DNA of 64,000 bases from JALNZF01 sp964447405 (GTDB lineage: Bacteria > Nitrospirota > UBA9217). The position numbers and the translations under genes were made by a program. The stretch's first letter is position 1. The number at the start of each line of letters is the position of its first letter. The stretch is taken from positions 434,001-498,000 of the forward strand of contig CAYUSP010000001.1 in the NCBI GenBank assembly GCA_964447405.1. The letters run 5' to 3'. The notes beneath the pieces are model-generated. The model was not told the DNA's origin, ran no database searches, and worked only from the letters and a program-made list of their open reading frames with translations. Below, in pieces: positions 8,574-17,394 of this stretch.

Positions 8574-9005
8574 ATGAAGAGACGCAAGGCGAGGGAGCAC
8601 GCTCTCCAGATACTTTTCCAGCTCGATATCAGGAGTGAGAAGCCGTCGGCAACAGTCCTCAAGCATTTTTGGGCCGAATACCAGCCGGATGAAGAAGTAA
8701 AGGTATTTGCCGAAGAAATCGTCAAGGGGACGAGCAAACATCTGGACAAAATCAACAAGCTGATCCACGGGTGTGCAAAGAACTGGAGCCTGGACCGCAT
8801 GTCTGTTGTAGACCGCAATATTCTCAGAATGGCGGTTTATGAAATTCTCTACCGTTTGGACATCCCCACCAGCGTGACAATCAACGAAGCAATAGAAATC
8901 GCAAAGAAATACGGCACCGATGAATCAGGTTCTTTTGTGAACGGCATTCTCGACAGTGTCGCCAGGGTCACCGGCAAGCTCGATGAAGGGAAAATCGAAA
9001 CGTAG
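8574..9005 (+). CDS. nusB: Transcription antitermination factor NusB
   Basis: This is an all-helical RNA-binding factor that, with NusE (ribosomal protein S10), binds boxA in nascent rRNA and supports antitermination. The N-terminus MKRRKAREHALQILFQLD and the later motifs VDRNILRMAVYEIL and INEAIEIAKKYG are characteristic. Its 143 residues are the usual length. It follows ribH by 40 bases and is probably cotranscribed. Confidence 0.95.
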   Translation: MKRRKAREHALQILFQLDIRSEKPSATVLKHFWAEYQPDEEVKVFAEEIVKGTSKHLDKINKLIHGCAKNWSLDRMSVVDRNILRMAVYEILYRLDIPTSVTINEAIEIAKKYGTDESGSFVNGILDSVARVTGKLDEGKIET

Positions 9006-9012
9006 TTGATGT

Positions 9013-9513
9013 ATGGCAGAAAATCCCGTGAAAATAGTGCATCAGGACATAAAGAAGCTTGAGACCGAAGCACTGGTTGTGTTTTTTTTCAAGGACATTC
9101 GTCCGTTGAAGGGTATCGCTGGTGAAATTGACTGGCTTCTGTGCGGTTCCCTTTCCGCGCTCCTCCTGGGAGGGAAGCTTCAAGGGGTCCTGGGGGATGT
9201 TGCACTGCTGACCTCGCAAGGCAAGTTGCCGGCGCAAAAGATATTTCTCATGGGCTTGGGTCCACAGAGCGATTTCTCTCCTGCCACTATGCGCAAAGCT
9301 GCCGGGATGGCAGCGGATGGTGCACTGCGAGCGGGTGTAAGATTTGTGGCAATTGAATGCATTCAGCGAGAAGGTTTGTCCGAAGAAGAGTGCGTCGCAG
9401 CTCTTCGACAGGGATTGCATGATGGCAGCGCTGGCCGCGGTCTCAATGTAGCTGTGCTTGCGTCACATGCGGATGCCTTAGACAAGATATCCGGGTTCGT
9501 GCCAACAGCATAA
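9013..9513 (+). CDS. Stand-alone M17 leucyl aminopeptidase N-terminal-like domain protein
   Basis: The 166 residues resemble the macro-like N-terminal domain of M17 leucine aminopeptidases (TEALVVFFF..., GDVALLTSQGKLPAQKIFLMG, and an Ala-rich helix), but no catalytic peptidase domain follows: the frame stops at 9513 and the next gene is purB. Such domains bind nucleotides or DNA in some M17 proteins (PepA); here the function is unknown. It starts eight bases after nusB and is likely in the same operon. The start lacks a clear ribosome site, so it may depend on translation from nusB. Confidence 0.7.
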   Translation: MAENPVKIVHQDIKKLETEALVVFFFKDIRPLKGIAGEIDWLLCGSLSALLLGGKLQGVLGDVALLTSQGKLPAQKIFLMGLGPQSDFSPATMRKAAGMAADGALRAGVRFVAIECIQREGLSEEECVAALRQGLHDGSAGRGLNVAVLASHADALDKISGFVPTA

Positions 9514-9549
9514 CTGTGCCTGCACAAATTCATTGAGTAGGAGAAGCAA

Positions 9550-10854
9550 ATGATACCTCGCTACAGCAGGCCTGAAATGGCCGGACTCTGGCTGCCTGAG
9601 AACAGGTACCGCGCCTGGCTCGAAGTGGAGATACTTGCCTGCGAGGCTAATGCCAGATTGGGTTTAATCCCTGCACGCGCCCTTGCCAACATCAAAAGGA
9701 AGGCTGACTTCTCCGTGAAGCGGATAGACGCTCTGGAAAAGACGGTCAAGCACGATGTCATCGCCTTTCTCACCGCCGTTGGAGAGCATGTCGGCCCTGA
9801 TTCACGCTATATCCACCTTGGACTGACCTCATCAGACGTGCTCGATACGTCGCTTGCCGTGATTATGCGGCGCGCTTCAGACATAATCATTCAGGATATC
9901 CATGAACTTCTGAAAAGCCTGAAACGCAAGGCGCTGAAGCATAAAAAGACGGTCATGATCGGCCGGTCGCATGGCGTCCACGCGGAACCGGTGACCTTTG
10001 GTCTGAAAATGGCGCTGTGGTATGAAGAGATGCAGAGAGCCCTTGACCGCATGCTTCGGGCAAGGGATGTGATCAGCGTCGGAAAAGTGTCCGGCGCTGT
10101 CGGCACGTTCGCGAACATCGATCCCGCGGTGGAAAGCTATGTTTGTAGAAAACTCGGACTGAAGCCGGAGCCGGTTGCCACCCAGGTGGTCCAGCGGGAC
10201 CGCCATGCCGAGTTCTTGACAACGCTAGCACTCATTGCTTCATCCATCGAAAAATTCTCCATAGAGCTGAGGCATTTGCAGCGCACTGAGGTACTTGAGG
10301 CGGAGGAGTTCTTCTCGGAAGGGCAGAAGGGGTCGTCCGCCATGCCGCACAAGCGGAACCCCATCTCAGCCGAGAATCTTTCGGGGCTTGCCCGTGTGGT
10401 GCGCGCCAATTCGATAGCTGCCATGGAAAATGTCGCTTTGTGGCATGAGCGCGACATCAGCCATTCCTCCGTGGAGCGGATTATTCTTCCGGACAGCACC
10501 ATCCTTATCGACTATATGCTCGCACGTTTCACCAGACTCATCGACAAGCTTTTCGTTTATCCGAAGAACATGGAGAGAAACCTTGCCATTTCCCGGGGCC
10601 TCTTTCACTCCGAAACGGTCATGCTAGCCCTTGTGGGCAAAGGTATTTCTCGTGAGACCGCATACAAATATGTTCAACGGAACGCTATGGAGGTCTGGAA
10701 GCACGGCGGTGATTTCAAACAGCGCCTGAAGTCAGATCAGGATGTCAGCGGGCATCTGGCCGGCCGCGAGATCGATGCCTGTTTTGACCTCGACCATACT
10801 TTGAAACAGGTCGATTTTATATTCCAACGCGTATTCAAGTCAAAACGGCGGTAA
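9550..10854 (+). CDS. purB: Adenylosuccinate lyase
   Basis: It acts twice in purine synthesis, splitting fumarate from SAICAR and from adenylosuccinate. The fumarase-superfamily signature GSSAMPHKRNP is present from about residue 261, with the catalytic Ser in the loop. The region GRSHGVHAEPVTFG supplies another active-site His. At 434 residues it is of the short bacterial type. GGAG precedes the ATG. purF follows after 112 bases, and an AICAR transformylase is found further on (22112). Confidence 0.96.
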   Translation: MIPRYSRPEMAGLWLPENRYRAWLEVEILACEANARLGLIPARALANIKRKADFSVKRIDALEKTVKHDVIAFLTAVGEHVGPDSRYIHLGLTSSDVLDTSLAVIMRRASDIIIQDIHELLKSLKRKALKHKKTVMIGRSHGVHAEPVTFGLKMALWYEEMQRALDRMLRARDVISVGKVSGAVGTFANIDPAVESYVCRKLGLKPEPVATQVVQRDRHAEFLTTLALIASSIEKFSIELRHLQRTEVLEAEEFFSEGQKGSSAMPHKRNPISAENLSGLARVVRANSIAAMENVALWHERDISHSSVERIILPDSTILIDYMLARFTRLIDKLFVYPKNMERNLAISRGLFHSETVMLALVGKGISRETAYKYVQRNAMEVWKHGGDFKQRLKSDQDVSGHLAGREIDACFDLDHTLKQVDFIFQRVFKSKRR

Positions 10855-10966
10855 ACCGGTATTCCCGGGGATAGCGTATCTACTAAAGCGTTCAGCTTCA
10901 GGCAATGACCATGGACATGCAGATGGTTCTCCACAATGACAAAGATTAAAAAAAACAGGGCGGGCT

Positions 10967-12364
10967 ATGTTTGACAAGCTTCATGAAGAATGCGGTGTGT
11001 TCGGGATCTACGGGCATCCGGATTCCGCGAACCTTACCTATCTTGGCCTCTATGCTTTGCAGCATCGCGGGCAGGAGTCCGCTGGCATCGTATCCTCCGA
11101 TGGCAAACAGTTGTATGGCGAAAAGGCAATGGGCCTTGTGGCGGATATCTTTAACGAAGCGCGAATCAAGAAACTTCCCGGCCATATGGCTATCGGGCAT
11201 AACCGTTATTCTACTGCAGGGGGAAGTTTTGCATTCAATATCCAGCCGATCCTGGTGAACTTCGCTCTTGGTGGTCTGGCGGTTGCCCATAACGGGAACC
11301 TGGTGAATGCAGGGTTGCTCAAAGATGAGCTGGAGGCCTATGGGTCGATCTTCGTCACGACCACGGATACCGAAGTGATCGTGCACTTGATCGCCCAATC
11401 GCGTGCTGCAACTCTGCATGATCGCATCGTCGATGCGCTGACTCATGTACAGGGCTCCTACAGTCTGCTCATTCTCACTGAGGAAGAGATCATTGCGGTT
11501 CGCGATCCCAACGGGTTCCGTCCACTGGCCCTTGCGGAGATCGACGGAGCCTATGTGGTTGCATCGGAGACATGCGCCTTTGACCTCATAGAGGCAACAT
11601 ATATCCGCGATATCGCGCCAGGTGAGATGGTCGTGATCAATAGCAAAGGCATCACCTCCTCGTTTCCCTTCAAACCAGTTGAACCATCCCACTGCATTTT
11701 TGAGTTCATCTACTTTGCGCGGCCGGACAGCATGGTGTTCGGCCAGAATGTGTATACGATAAGGAAACAATTCGGAAGACAGCTTGCACGGGAGACTGGA
11801 ATTCAGGCAGATGTGGTCATTCCCGTTCCGGATTCTGGCGTACCCGCTGCTCTTGGCTATGCCGAAGAGGCGGGTCTCCCTTTTGATACGGGCCTTATCA
11901 GGAACCACTACGTGGGCCGCACCTTCATTGAACCGCAGCAGAGCATCAGGCATTTCGGCGTGAAGATTAAGCTCAATCCAGTAAGGGATGCCTTGCGGGG
12001 AAAGCGAGTCGTAGTGGTGGATGACTCCATAGTTCGTGGTACGACGAGCAAGAAGATCATAAAAATGATCCGGAATGCAGGGGCGCTCGAAGTCCACCTG
12101 CGCATCAGTTCGCCTCCAACTACCTTTCCCTGCTATTACGGCATTGACATGCCAACGCGTCAGGAGCTGATCGCATCTACCCACAGCATCGAGGAGATAA
12201 GGAAGTATATTACCGCGGATTCACTGGGATATCTCAGCATGGATGGGATCCAGAAGGTCGTTTCACAGAAAATGAATTACTGCGCAGCATGTTTTGATGG
12301 CGAGTACCCGGTCCCGTTCCCTGGAGAAAAGATGCTTCAGTTGGGGCTTTTTGACAAAGAATAG
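10967..12364 (+). CDS. purF: Amidophosphoribosyltransferase
   Basis: It performs the first committed step of purine synthesis, making phosphoribosylamine from PRPP and glutamine. Cys9 (HEECGVFGIYG) becomes the N-terminal nucleophile after removal of a short propeptide. The C-terminal half has the PRPP loop VVVVDDSIVRGTTS. Cys residues in PSHCIFEF, TFPCYYG and NYCAACF match the [4Fe-4S]-containing, oxygen-sensitive type known from Bacillus. The length is 465 residues. Confidence 0.96.
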   Translation: MFDKLHEECGVFGIYGHPDSANLTYLGLYALQHRGQESAGIVSSDGKQLYGEKAMGLVADIFNEARIKKLPGHMAIGHNRYSTAGGSFAFNIQPILVNFALGGLAVAHNGNLVNAGLLKDELEAYGSIFVTTTDTEVIVHLIAQSRAATLHDRIVDALTHVQGSYSLLILTEEEIIAVRDPNGFRPLALAEIDGAYVVASETCAFDLIEATYIRDIAPGEMVVINSKGITSSFPFKPVEPSHCIFEFIYFARPDSMVFGQNVYTIRKQFGRQLARETGIQADVVIPVPDSGVPAALGYAEEAGLPFDTGLIRNHYVGRTFIEPQQSIRHFGVKIKLNPVRDALRGKRVVVVDDSIVRGTTSKKIIKMIRNAGALEVHLRISSPPTTFPCYYGIDMPTRQELIASTHSIEEIRKYITADSLGYLSMDGIQKVVSQKMNYCAACFDGEYPVPFPGEKMLQLGLFDKE

Positions 12365-12481
12365 GATTTACCCGGATAATAAAGCAAAGGTAAGAAGACA
12401 AGCAAGGACCGGCAGTTGTTCACGTTTCATTGCATGTTCTATTTGTTTCAATCGAATGCAGCAGGCTGGCCGGAGAAAGAA

Positions 12482-12557
12482 TGGTGCCGAGGCGCAGAAT
12501 TGAACTGCGGACACGAGGCTTTTCAGGCCTCTGCTCTACCAACTGAGCTACCTCGGC
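12482..12557 (-). tRNA. tRNA-Phe (anticodon GAA)
   Basis: The minus strand folds as a complete cloverleaf of 76 bases. The acceptor stem is GCCGAGG/CCTCGGC, the D-arm contains TAGCTCAGTTGGTAGAGC, and the anticodon stem GAGGC/GCCTC carries loop CTGAAAA with anticodon GAA. The T-loop is GTTCAATTC, and the 3' CCA is encoded. It has its own promoter on the same strand (12585-12613). No integrase or duplicated 3' end is seen nearby, so it is not obviously used as an attachment site. Confidence 0.97.
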
Positions 12558-12584
12558 GGTATGGGAACAATCGGACAGGTCGGT

Positions 12585-12613
12585 AAAATAGCAGGGGGAG
12601 GGATTATTGTCAA
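12585..12613 (-). promoter_or_regulatory. Promoter of tRNA-Phe
   Basis: Read on the minus strand, TTGACA (12613-12608) is followed by a 17-base spacer and TATTTT (12590-12585). The start would fall about 20 bases before the mature tRNA 5' end. Confidence 0.65.
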
Positions 12614-12842
12614 GAGTTTTTTAATTCTTCAGTCGCAACAGGCGCTTGACGACTGATGTGGCTAAAAGCACTCGTCGTGTCCAAGATCATAGGCGATCAA
12701 AGACAAGGGTTCCATGTCGCTGATCATCGCAAGAAAATGGATTTTGAACTGGTTCCGCTGCCTGACTATACCATAATAACAGAAATAGAAATTGTATTAT
12801 GGCGCCAATACCCCACTCATTGTCGGTGAAATTAGTATTACC

Positions 12843-12872
12843 TTGACTTTAGACCCTGATTTTTGGTACTAT
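12843..12872 (+). promoter_or_regulatory. Promoter candidate for the TPR-roadblock operon
   Basis: TTGACT (12843-12848), an 18-base spacer and TACTAT (12867-12872) precede the ATG at 12907 by a short leader. The spacing is one base longer than ideal. Confidence 0.5.
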
Positions 12873-12906
12873 TTTTTCTATCAGCTTGATATGACAAGAA
12901 AAAACC

Positions 12907-14742
12907 ATGGATAAGGAAATCTCAGAAATAGCGAAGTTAACGGAGCGTATTTCCCTGGATCCCAAGTCAAAACTGTTTGTTCCTCTTGCTGAGGAGTACA
13001 ACAAGGTTGGGGACACGGAAATGGCTGTCCATGTTCTTTTGGAAGGATTGAAGAACAATCCAGGTTACGTGACTGCCCGTTCCTTTCTCGGCAAACTGCT
13101 CTTGGAAACGGGTGACCTTGCCGCTGCACAGAAGGAGTTTGAGCAGGTTGTGCAGGCTGTACCGGATAACCTGATGGCCCAGAGAAAGCTTGGAGATGTG
13201 TATGTTCTCCTTGGCAAACCGGACGAAGCTCTCAAACATTATTCCATCGCTCTATCACTTAATCCCAAAGATGAAAAATTCGCCGCGCTGGTTCAAGACA
13301 TCCAGTCCGGTCAGGATATCAGTGCCAGACTGCATCCTTCGCGGATAAAACAGGCCGAATCATCAGCTGAAAAAGAGCCTCCGGCAGCTGTTACCGCGAG
13401 GCAAAAAGCAGCAATCATCACTCCGCCACTGGCGAAGAACAGGGTTGAATCGTTACCTTCGCACCAGGACGATGAATCCCTTCATGGCAGTGGCAAAGCC
13501 GGTGCACCTGCAGAGGGGCCGCTCATTGCGCAGGCTGATCTGCAGGAGTCCGAGGAGCCGGAAGAAGTTCTGGTAGTGGAACCGCTTGAAGCGGAGCCGG
13601 AAGAACCGGTTCTGGTTTCACCGGAACCAGTTATGGAGGAGCTGACAACACAGCCCTTGATGCAGGCACAACCTGTAGATGAAGTACCTGCCCCTGCTGA
13701 AGCATCTGCTGCGGAGCATGCGGGTGCGTTGGAACAAACGTTCTCGAAAGCTGTGGAAGAGCCCGTGGAAATCGAGCCATTGCTGCAATCGAAGCCAATC
13801 GCTTTCCCCCCCGAAGAGATTCCTGCATCGACGGATGCTATTGCCGACGAGGTGGCGCAGGTTCAGACCACGGTGACAAATGAAGAAGACGCGGCTGAAG
13901 CTGTTGAAGAAATGAGCGTCGAAGAAGCTGTAGCTGAAGTTGCAGCATTTACAGATCTGACCGAAGCTGAACTTGCCGAAGTTGCTGTTGATGTCACTGA
14001 TGAAACAACGGAAGAGATTCCAGAGATCACAGCAAAAACAGCACCGGAATCAACCGATGATTTCACTACAGATACGCTCGCCGAACTTTACATCGCCCAG
14101 GGTTTCTATGAGAAGGCGGTTGACATCTATGAGCGTATGCTGGTGGAAAAACCCGGAAGCAGGGGGCTTCGGGAGAAGCTGGCATGGGTGAAAGCCGCGG
14201 CGGCAAGGACTGAAGCACCTCAAGAAGAGTCGACACCTGCAGCATCTGTGTTTACGGCACCGGAACCGCATGAGCCCATCACCTCAAAACAGGAAGAGGA
14301 GCGGCACCCAGAGCCATCTCTTTTCGCTGAATCCAGGGAATACCAGCAACCCGCTTTGGCACAACAGGATCAGGATTCAGGGCCGGCAGGAGAAGTCGAA
14401 GCCAGGGAATATATTGCACCGAAGGAAACGGAAGATGTCAACTTTGAAGCTCCTGTTCTTGCTGTCGGACTGGAGGATTTCCCTGAAGATGCGGGACAGC
14501 GCAAGGTAAAGGCAGAAGATGCGGTTGCGGAAAAGGCTTTCGCAGAGGAACACCGGCCGCACCGGCCGGCGCACGTTGATTTTGAACCACGTGAATATGT
14601 TCCACCAAAACCGAAAAAAGCAGCGGCTGTGACGCTGCCCATCGCTGCACAGGCTCCGAATCCGCACTTATCAAGCGCAAAGAGGAATGAGACCATTGGC
14701 CGACTGGAAACATGGCTGAGTCAGATCAGGAAGGAGAAATAA
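12907..14742 (+). CDS. TPR protein with long acidic linker
   Basis: The first 130 residues or so form tetratricopeptide repeats (LAEEYNKVGDTEMAVHVLLE and following). A long Glu/Ala/Pro/Val-rich, probably disordered segment runs from about 145 to 385. One more TPR follows (LAELYIAQGFYEKAVDIYER), and the tail contains three related REY motifs (SREYQQP, AREYIAP, PREYVPP) before a closing amphipathic helix (LETWLSQIRK). There is no signal peptide, so it is cytoplasmic. The next gene, a roadblock protein, starts immediately after its stop, so the two probably act together, perhaps as a scaffold with a small GTPase regulator. The function is not known. Length is 611 residues. Confidence 0.7.
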   Translation: MDKEISEIAKLTERISLDPKSKLFVPLAEEYNKVGDTEMAVHVLLEGLKNNPGYVTARSFLGKLLLETGDLAAAQKEFEQVVQAVPDNLMAQRKLGDVYVLLGKPDEALKHYSIALSLNPKDEKFAALVQDIQSGQDISARLHPSRIKQAESSAEKEPPAAVTARQKAAIITPPLAKNRVESLPSHQDDESLHGSGKAGAPAEGPLIAQADLQESEEPEEVLVVEPLEAEPEEPVLVSPEPVMEELTTQPLMQAQPVDEVPAPAEASAAEHAGALEQTFSKAVEEPVEIEPLLQSKPIAFPPEEIPASTDAIADEVAQVQTTVTNEEDAAEAVEEMSVEEAVAEVAAFTDLTEAELAEVAVDVTDETTEEIPEITAKTAPESTDDFTTDTLAELYIAQGFYEKAVDIYERMLVEKPGSRGLREKLAWVKAAAARTEAPQEESTPAASVFTAPEPHEPITSKQEEERHPEPSLFAESREYQQPALAQQDQDSGPAGEVEAREYIAPKETEDVNFEAPVLAVGLEDFPEDAGQRKVKAEDAVAEKAFAEEHRPHRPAHVDFEPREYVPPKPKKAAAVTLPIAAQAPNPHLSSAKRNETIGRLETWLSQIRKEK

Positions 14743-15099
14743 ATGCCCTTTTCCGAGATACTGAGGGAAGTGGTCAATGGCACGGAAGGCGCGCTGGGAG
14801 CTCTCATCGTGGGGCTGGACGGCATTCCGGTGGAGGAATTTGCCGTGGACAAGGACATGGACATCCAATCTATGACCGTGGAGTATTCCTCGCTGCTCAA
14901 GGAAATCGAAAAAGGATCCCAGGCAGCACAGATGGGATCAACCAGGGAAGTAACGGTGATCGCTGATAAGGCAATGATATTGCTGCGAAGGCTGAATGAG
15001 GAATATTTTTTTGTCCTCATCATCAAACCCGAGGGTAATTTCGGCAAGGGGAGGTTCCTTCTTCGAATGTCGGTACCCAAGCTGCTGAAAGAGTTCTGA
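14743..15099 (+). CDS. Roadblock/LC7-domain protein (MglB-like)
   Basis: The single 118-residue domain has the roadblock/LC7 pattern: GALGALIVGLDGIPVEEF, a central helix with SSLLKEIEKG, and the closing strands RLNEEYFFVLII...GRFLLR. Bacterial roadblock proteins often act as GTPase-activating partners of small Ras-like GTPases such as MglA. No GTPase gene lies in this window. The start directly abuts the stop of the TPR gene, indicating coupled translation. A strong terminator follows. Confidence 0.85.
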   Translation: MPFSEILREVVNGTEGALGALIVGLDGIPVEEFAVDKDMDIQSMTVEYSSLLKEIEKGSQAAQMGSTREVTVIADKAMILLRRLNEEYFFVLIIKPEGNFGKGRFLLRMSVPKLLKEF

Positions 15100-15130
15100 T
15101 CACGAATATTTTGTAGAATGATTTCGTGTT

Positions 15131-15156
15131 AAAAACTGCCTCGGGCAGTTTTTTAT
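15131..15156 (+). terminator. Rho-independent terminator before aroQ
   Basis: AAACTGCC-TCG-GGCAGTTTTTT forms an eight-base-pair hairpin followed by T-rich sequence. It ends the TPR-roadblock operon. It also lies only about 17 bases before the aroQ ATG, so transcripts from further upstream would be stopped or attenuated here. Confidence 0.85.
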
Positions 15157-15172
15157 TTTATACGGGGGTAAC

Positions 15173-15619
15173 ATGAAAATTCTGGTCATTCATGGACCGA
15201 ATCTGAACATGCTCGGGAAACGGGAGCCGGAGATCTACGGAACGGTCACCTTGAACGACATCAACGACCGCCTTGCACATCTCGCTGCAGAGCTCGGTGT
15301 GGAGGTTTCTTTCTATCAATCAAATCACGAAGGGGAACTGGTGCAGAAGGTACAGGAGGCGATGGGTGTTTATCAGGTCATCGTTATCAACCCCGGTGCC
15401 TATACGCATACGAGTGTTGCTCTGCGGGATGCTCTTGCATCAACCGGCATCCCAACCGTGGAAGCGCATATTTCCAACATATACAAACGTGAAGAGTTCC
15501 GCAAACATTCATTTATATCGGGAGTTGCTGTGGGACAGATCACCGGCTTCGGTGTGGACAGCTATCTGCTTGCTCTCAGAGCAGCCGCCGGTCTGATCAA
15601 AAACGCGAGACCGGTATAG
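15173..15619 (+). CDS. aroQ: Type II 3-dehydroquinate dehydratase
   Basis: It is the third enzyme of the shikimate pathway. Motifs are GPNLNMLGKREPEIYG with the catalytic Tyr, FYQSNHEGELV, INPGAYTHTSVALRDAL and VEAHISNIYKREEFR. At 148 residues it is the dodecameric type II form. It opens the conserved cluster aroQ-peptidase-efp-accB-accC. GGGGG precedes the ATG, right after the terminator hairpin. Confidence 0.96.
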   Translation: MKILVIHGPNLNMLGKREPEIYGTVTLNDINDRLAHLAAELGVEVSFYQSNHEGELVQKVQEAMGVYQVIVINPGAYTHTSVALRDALASTGIPTVEAHISNIYKREEFRKHSFISGVAVGQITGFGVDSYLLALRAAAGLIKNARPV

Positions 15620-15621
15620 CC

Positions 15622-16710
15622 GTGGGAGAACGTTCGGAGCTTACACGCATTAAGCAGCTGCAGCAGCTTCTGGATAAGGACGACATTGAGTCGCTTCTCG
15701 TTACGAGGCGTGAGGACATACGATATTTATCGGGTTTCACTGGTTCCGCGGGTTCTCTATTAGTAACTCAAAGCCGGACATGTCTCATCACAGACTTTAG
15801 GTACAAGCTGCAGGTTCTTAAGGACTCTCCGGGGATGGCGGTCCGCATGGTAACCAGGGATTATCTTACCGCTATCAACGATGCAGCCCGTTCTTTGAAT
15901 GTCCAAAACCTCTGGTTTGATGAATCTTCATTCACCGTAGAGCTTTTGCACCAGCTCAGAAGAAAAGGATTGAAGCCAAGGGCCCATCGCGATCTGATAC
16001 GTACCCTCAGAATGCGCAAGGACCGTCGGGAACTGGCAAGCATTAAAAAGGCGATCCGCCGGGCGGAGGAGTCGTTCAAGGAGCTGTGGCCCCATATTAA
16101 GCAGGGCGCGGTTGAGCGGGATCTCGCCATGAAACTCGAATGGATGATGCGGGACCGCGGATCCAGAAACGCCGCATTTGACACGATCGTAGCCTCGGGA
16201 AGCAACGGGGCCATGCCGCATGCAACGGTCTCAAACCGCAAGATCCGGAAAGGCGATCTTGTCACGATCGATTTCGGCGCCGAAGCGGACGGCTATTTCT
16301 GCGATATCACCCGGACGTTCTGCGTAGGCGGAAAGCCTTCAGCGCTTCAGAAAGAAATTCACGAACTGGTGTTGAAGGCACAGGCAACGGCAATTGATCA
16401 TACCCGTATCGGCATGCCCTGCAAGACCATTGATGCCTTTGCACGGGACCTTATCAGCCGTGCGGGTCATGGCAGGCATTTCGGGCATGGTACCGGACAC
16501 GGCATTGGCCTGATGGTGCACGAAAGTCCGTCCATTTCAAAATTGTCCAAAGATGCAGTGGAAAAAGGGATGGTGTTTACCGTAGAGCCCGGTGTATACA
16601 TCCCGGGATGGGGAGGAGTCAGGATCGAGGACATGGTCCATGCGACCGAAAGCGGCGCGAAGGTTCTCACCTCGCTCCCGAGAGGCATAAACGGTTTGAA
16701 AACCGGCTGA
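15622..16710 (+). CDS. M24 aminopeptidase, Xaa-Pro peptidase type
   Basis: The 362-residue protein has a creatinase-like N-terminal domain (RREDIRYLSGFTGSAGSLLV) and a pita-bread catalytic domain. The five metal ligands of the family are visible: two Asp in TIDFGAEADGYFCDITRTF, His in GHGTGHGIGLMVHE, and two Glu in FTVEPGVY and GGVRIEDM. It removes N-terminal residues before proline. The GTG start lies two bases after the aroQ stop. Homologues in this position are usually called pepQ or ypdF-like. Confidence 0.9.
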   Translation: MGERSELTRIKQLQQLLDKDDIESLLVTRREDIRYLSGFTGSAGSLLVTQSRTCLITDFRYKLQVLKDSPGMAVRMVTRDYLTAINDAARSLNVQNLWFDESSFTVELLHQLRRKGLKPRAHRDLIRTLRMRKDRRELASIKKAIRRAEESFKELWPHIKQGAVERDLAMKLEWMMRDRGSRNAAFDTIVASGSNGAMPHATVSNRKIRKGDLVTIDFGAEADGYFCDITRTFCVGGKPSALQKEIHELVLKAQATAIDHTRIGMPCKTIDAFARDLISRAGHGRHFGHGTGHGIGLMVHESPSISKLSKDAVEKGMVFTVEPGVYIPGWGGVRIEDMVHATESGAKVLTSLPRGINGLKTG

Positions 16711-16784
16711 CAGCAGATATACTGAAGCACAGAACCATTACAGGATCCACAACTATTTTGGAAATGAAAGGGAGGTAGTACGCG

Positions 16785-17351
16785 GTGCCGGTATCGACAA
16801 CGGAATTTAGAAATGGTTTGAAGATTGAAATTGATGGTGAGCCGTATATAATCGTGGAGTTCCAGCACGTGAAACCCGGGAAGGGCGGCGCATTCGTGCG
16901 GACCAAGTTCAAAAGCCTCAAGTCTGGCAATGTGACCGACAAAACATTCAGGGCCGGTGAAAAAGTGGATGTTCCGGACCTAGAGGAAAAAACCATGCAA
17001 TACCTCTATGCTGCTGACAAGGACAGGATATTCATGGATACCAGCAGCTATGAACAGGTATCCCTGAACGAGAAACAACTTGGAGACAGTGTCAGCTATC
17101 TCAAGGAGAACATGGAGATCAAGGTCCTCTATCATAAAGGCCAGCCAATCAATATCGAAGTGCCGATGTTCGTTGAGTTGGCGATTGCGCGGACCGATCC
17201 GGGCATCCGAGGTGATACGGCATCAGGCGGTTCAAAGCCAGCGACACTTGAGACCGGAGCCGTGGTCAAAGTCCCGCTCTATCTGAACGAAACGGATGTC
17301 ATCAAGGTAGATACCCGTACCGGGACCTTCATCGAGCGGGTCAAAAAATAA
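16785..17351 (+). CDS. efp: Elongation factor P
   Basis: EF-P relieves ribosome stalling at consecutive prolines. The 188 residues comprise the KOW-like domain I and two OB domains. Lys33 lies at the tip of the loop VKPGKGGAF, the site modified (for example by beta-lysylation) in many bacteria; no modification enzyme is seen in the window. It uses a GTG start with GGGAGGTAG upstream. accB follows after 43 bases. Confidence 0.96.
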   Translation: MPVSTTEFRNGLKIEIDGEPYIIVEFQHVKPGKGGAFVRTKFKSLKSGNVTDKTFRAGEKVDVPDLEEKTMQYLYAADKDRIFMDTSSYEQVSLNEKQLGDSVSYLKENMEIKVLYHKGQPINIEVPMFVELAIARTDPGIRGDTASGGSKPATLETGAVVKVPLYLNETDVIKVDTRTGTFIERVKK

Positions 17352-17394
17352 TAACCTGCTCGATCCATACTGCCACCGTGAAGAAGGAGTAGCC

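Larger units (their letters stand above)
12558..12906. other. Intergenic region between tRNA-Phe and the TPR gene
   Basis: No coding sequence is apparent in these 349 bases. The left end holds the tRNA promoter and the right end a promoter candidate for the TPR gene, both listed. The middle part (about 12620-12840) shows nothing I can name. Confidence 0.5.

Noticed and set aside
10903..10950. Leader-peptide-like short frame before purF
   Set aside because: Fourteen codons with several Met but no attenuator structure; not supportable as a gene.
10946..12184. 412-codon open frame on the minus strand
   Set aside because: Antisense to purF; no family features or ribosome site.
12482..12557. tRNA-Phe as attachment site of an island
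   Set aside because: No integrase gene or repeated tRNA 3' end is found in the flanks, and the neighbouring genes have normal composition.
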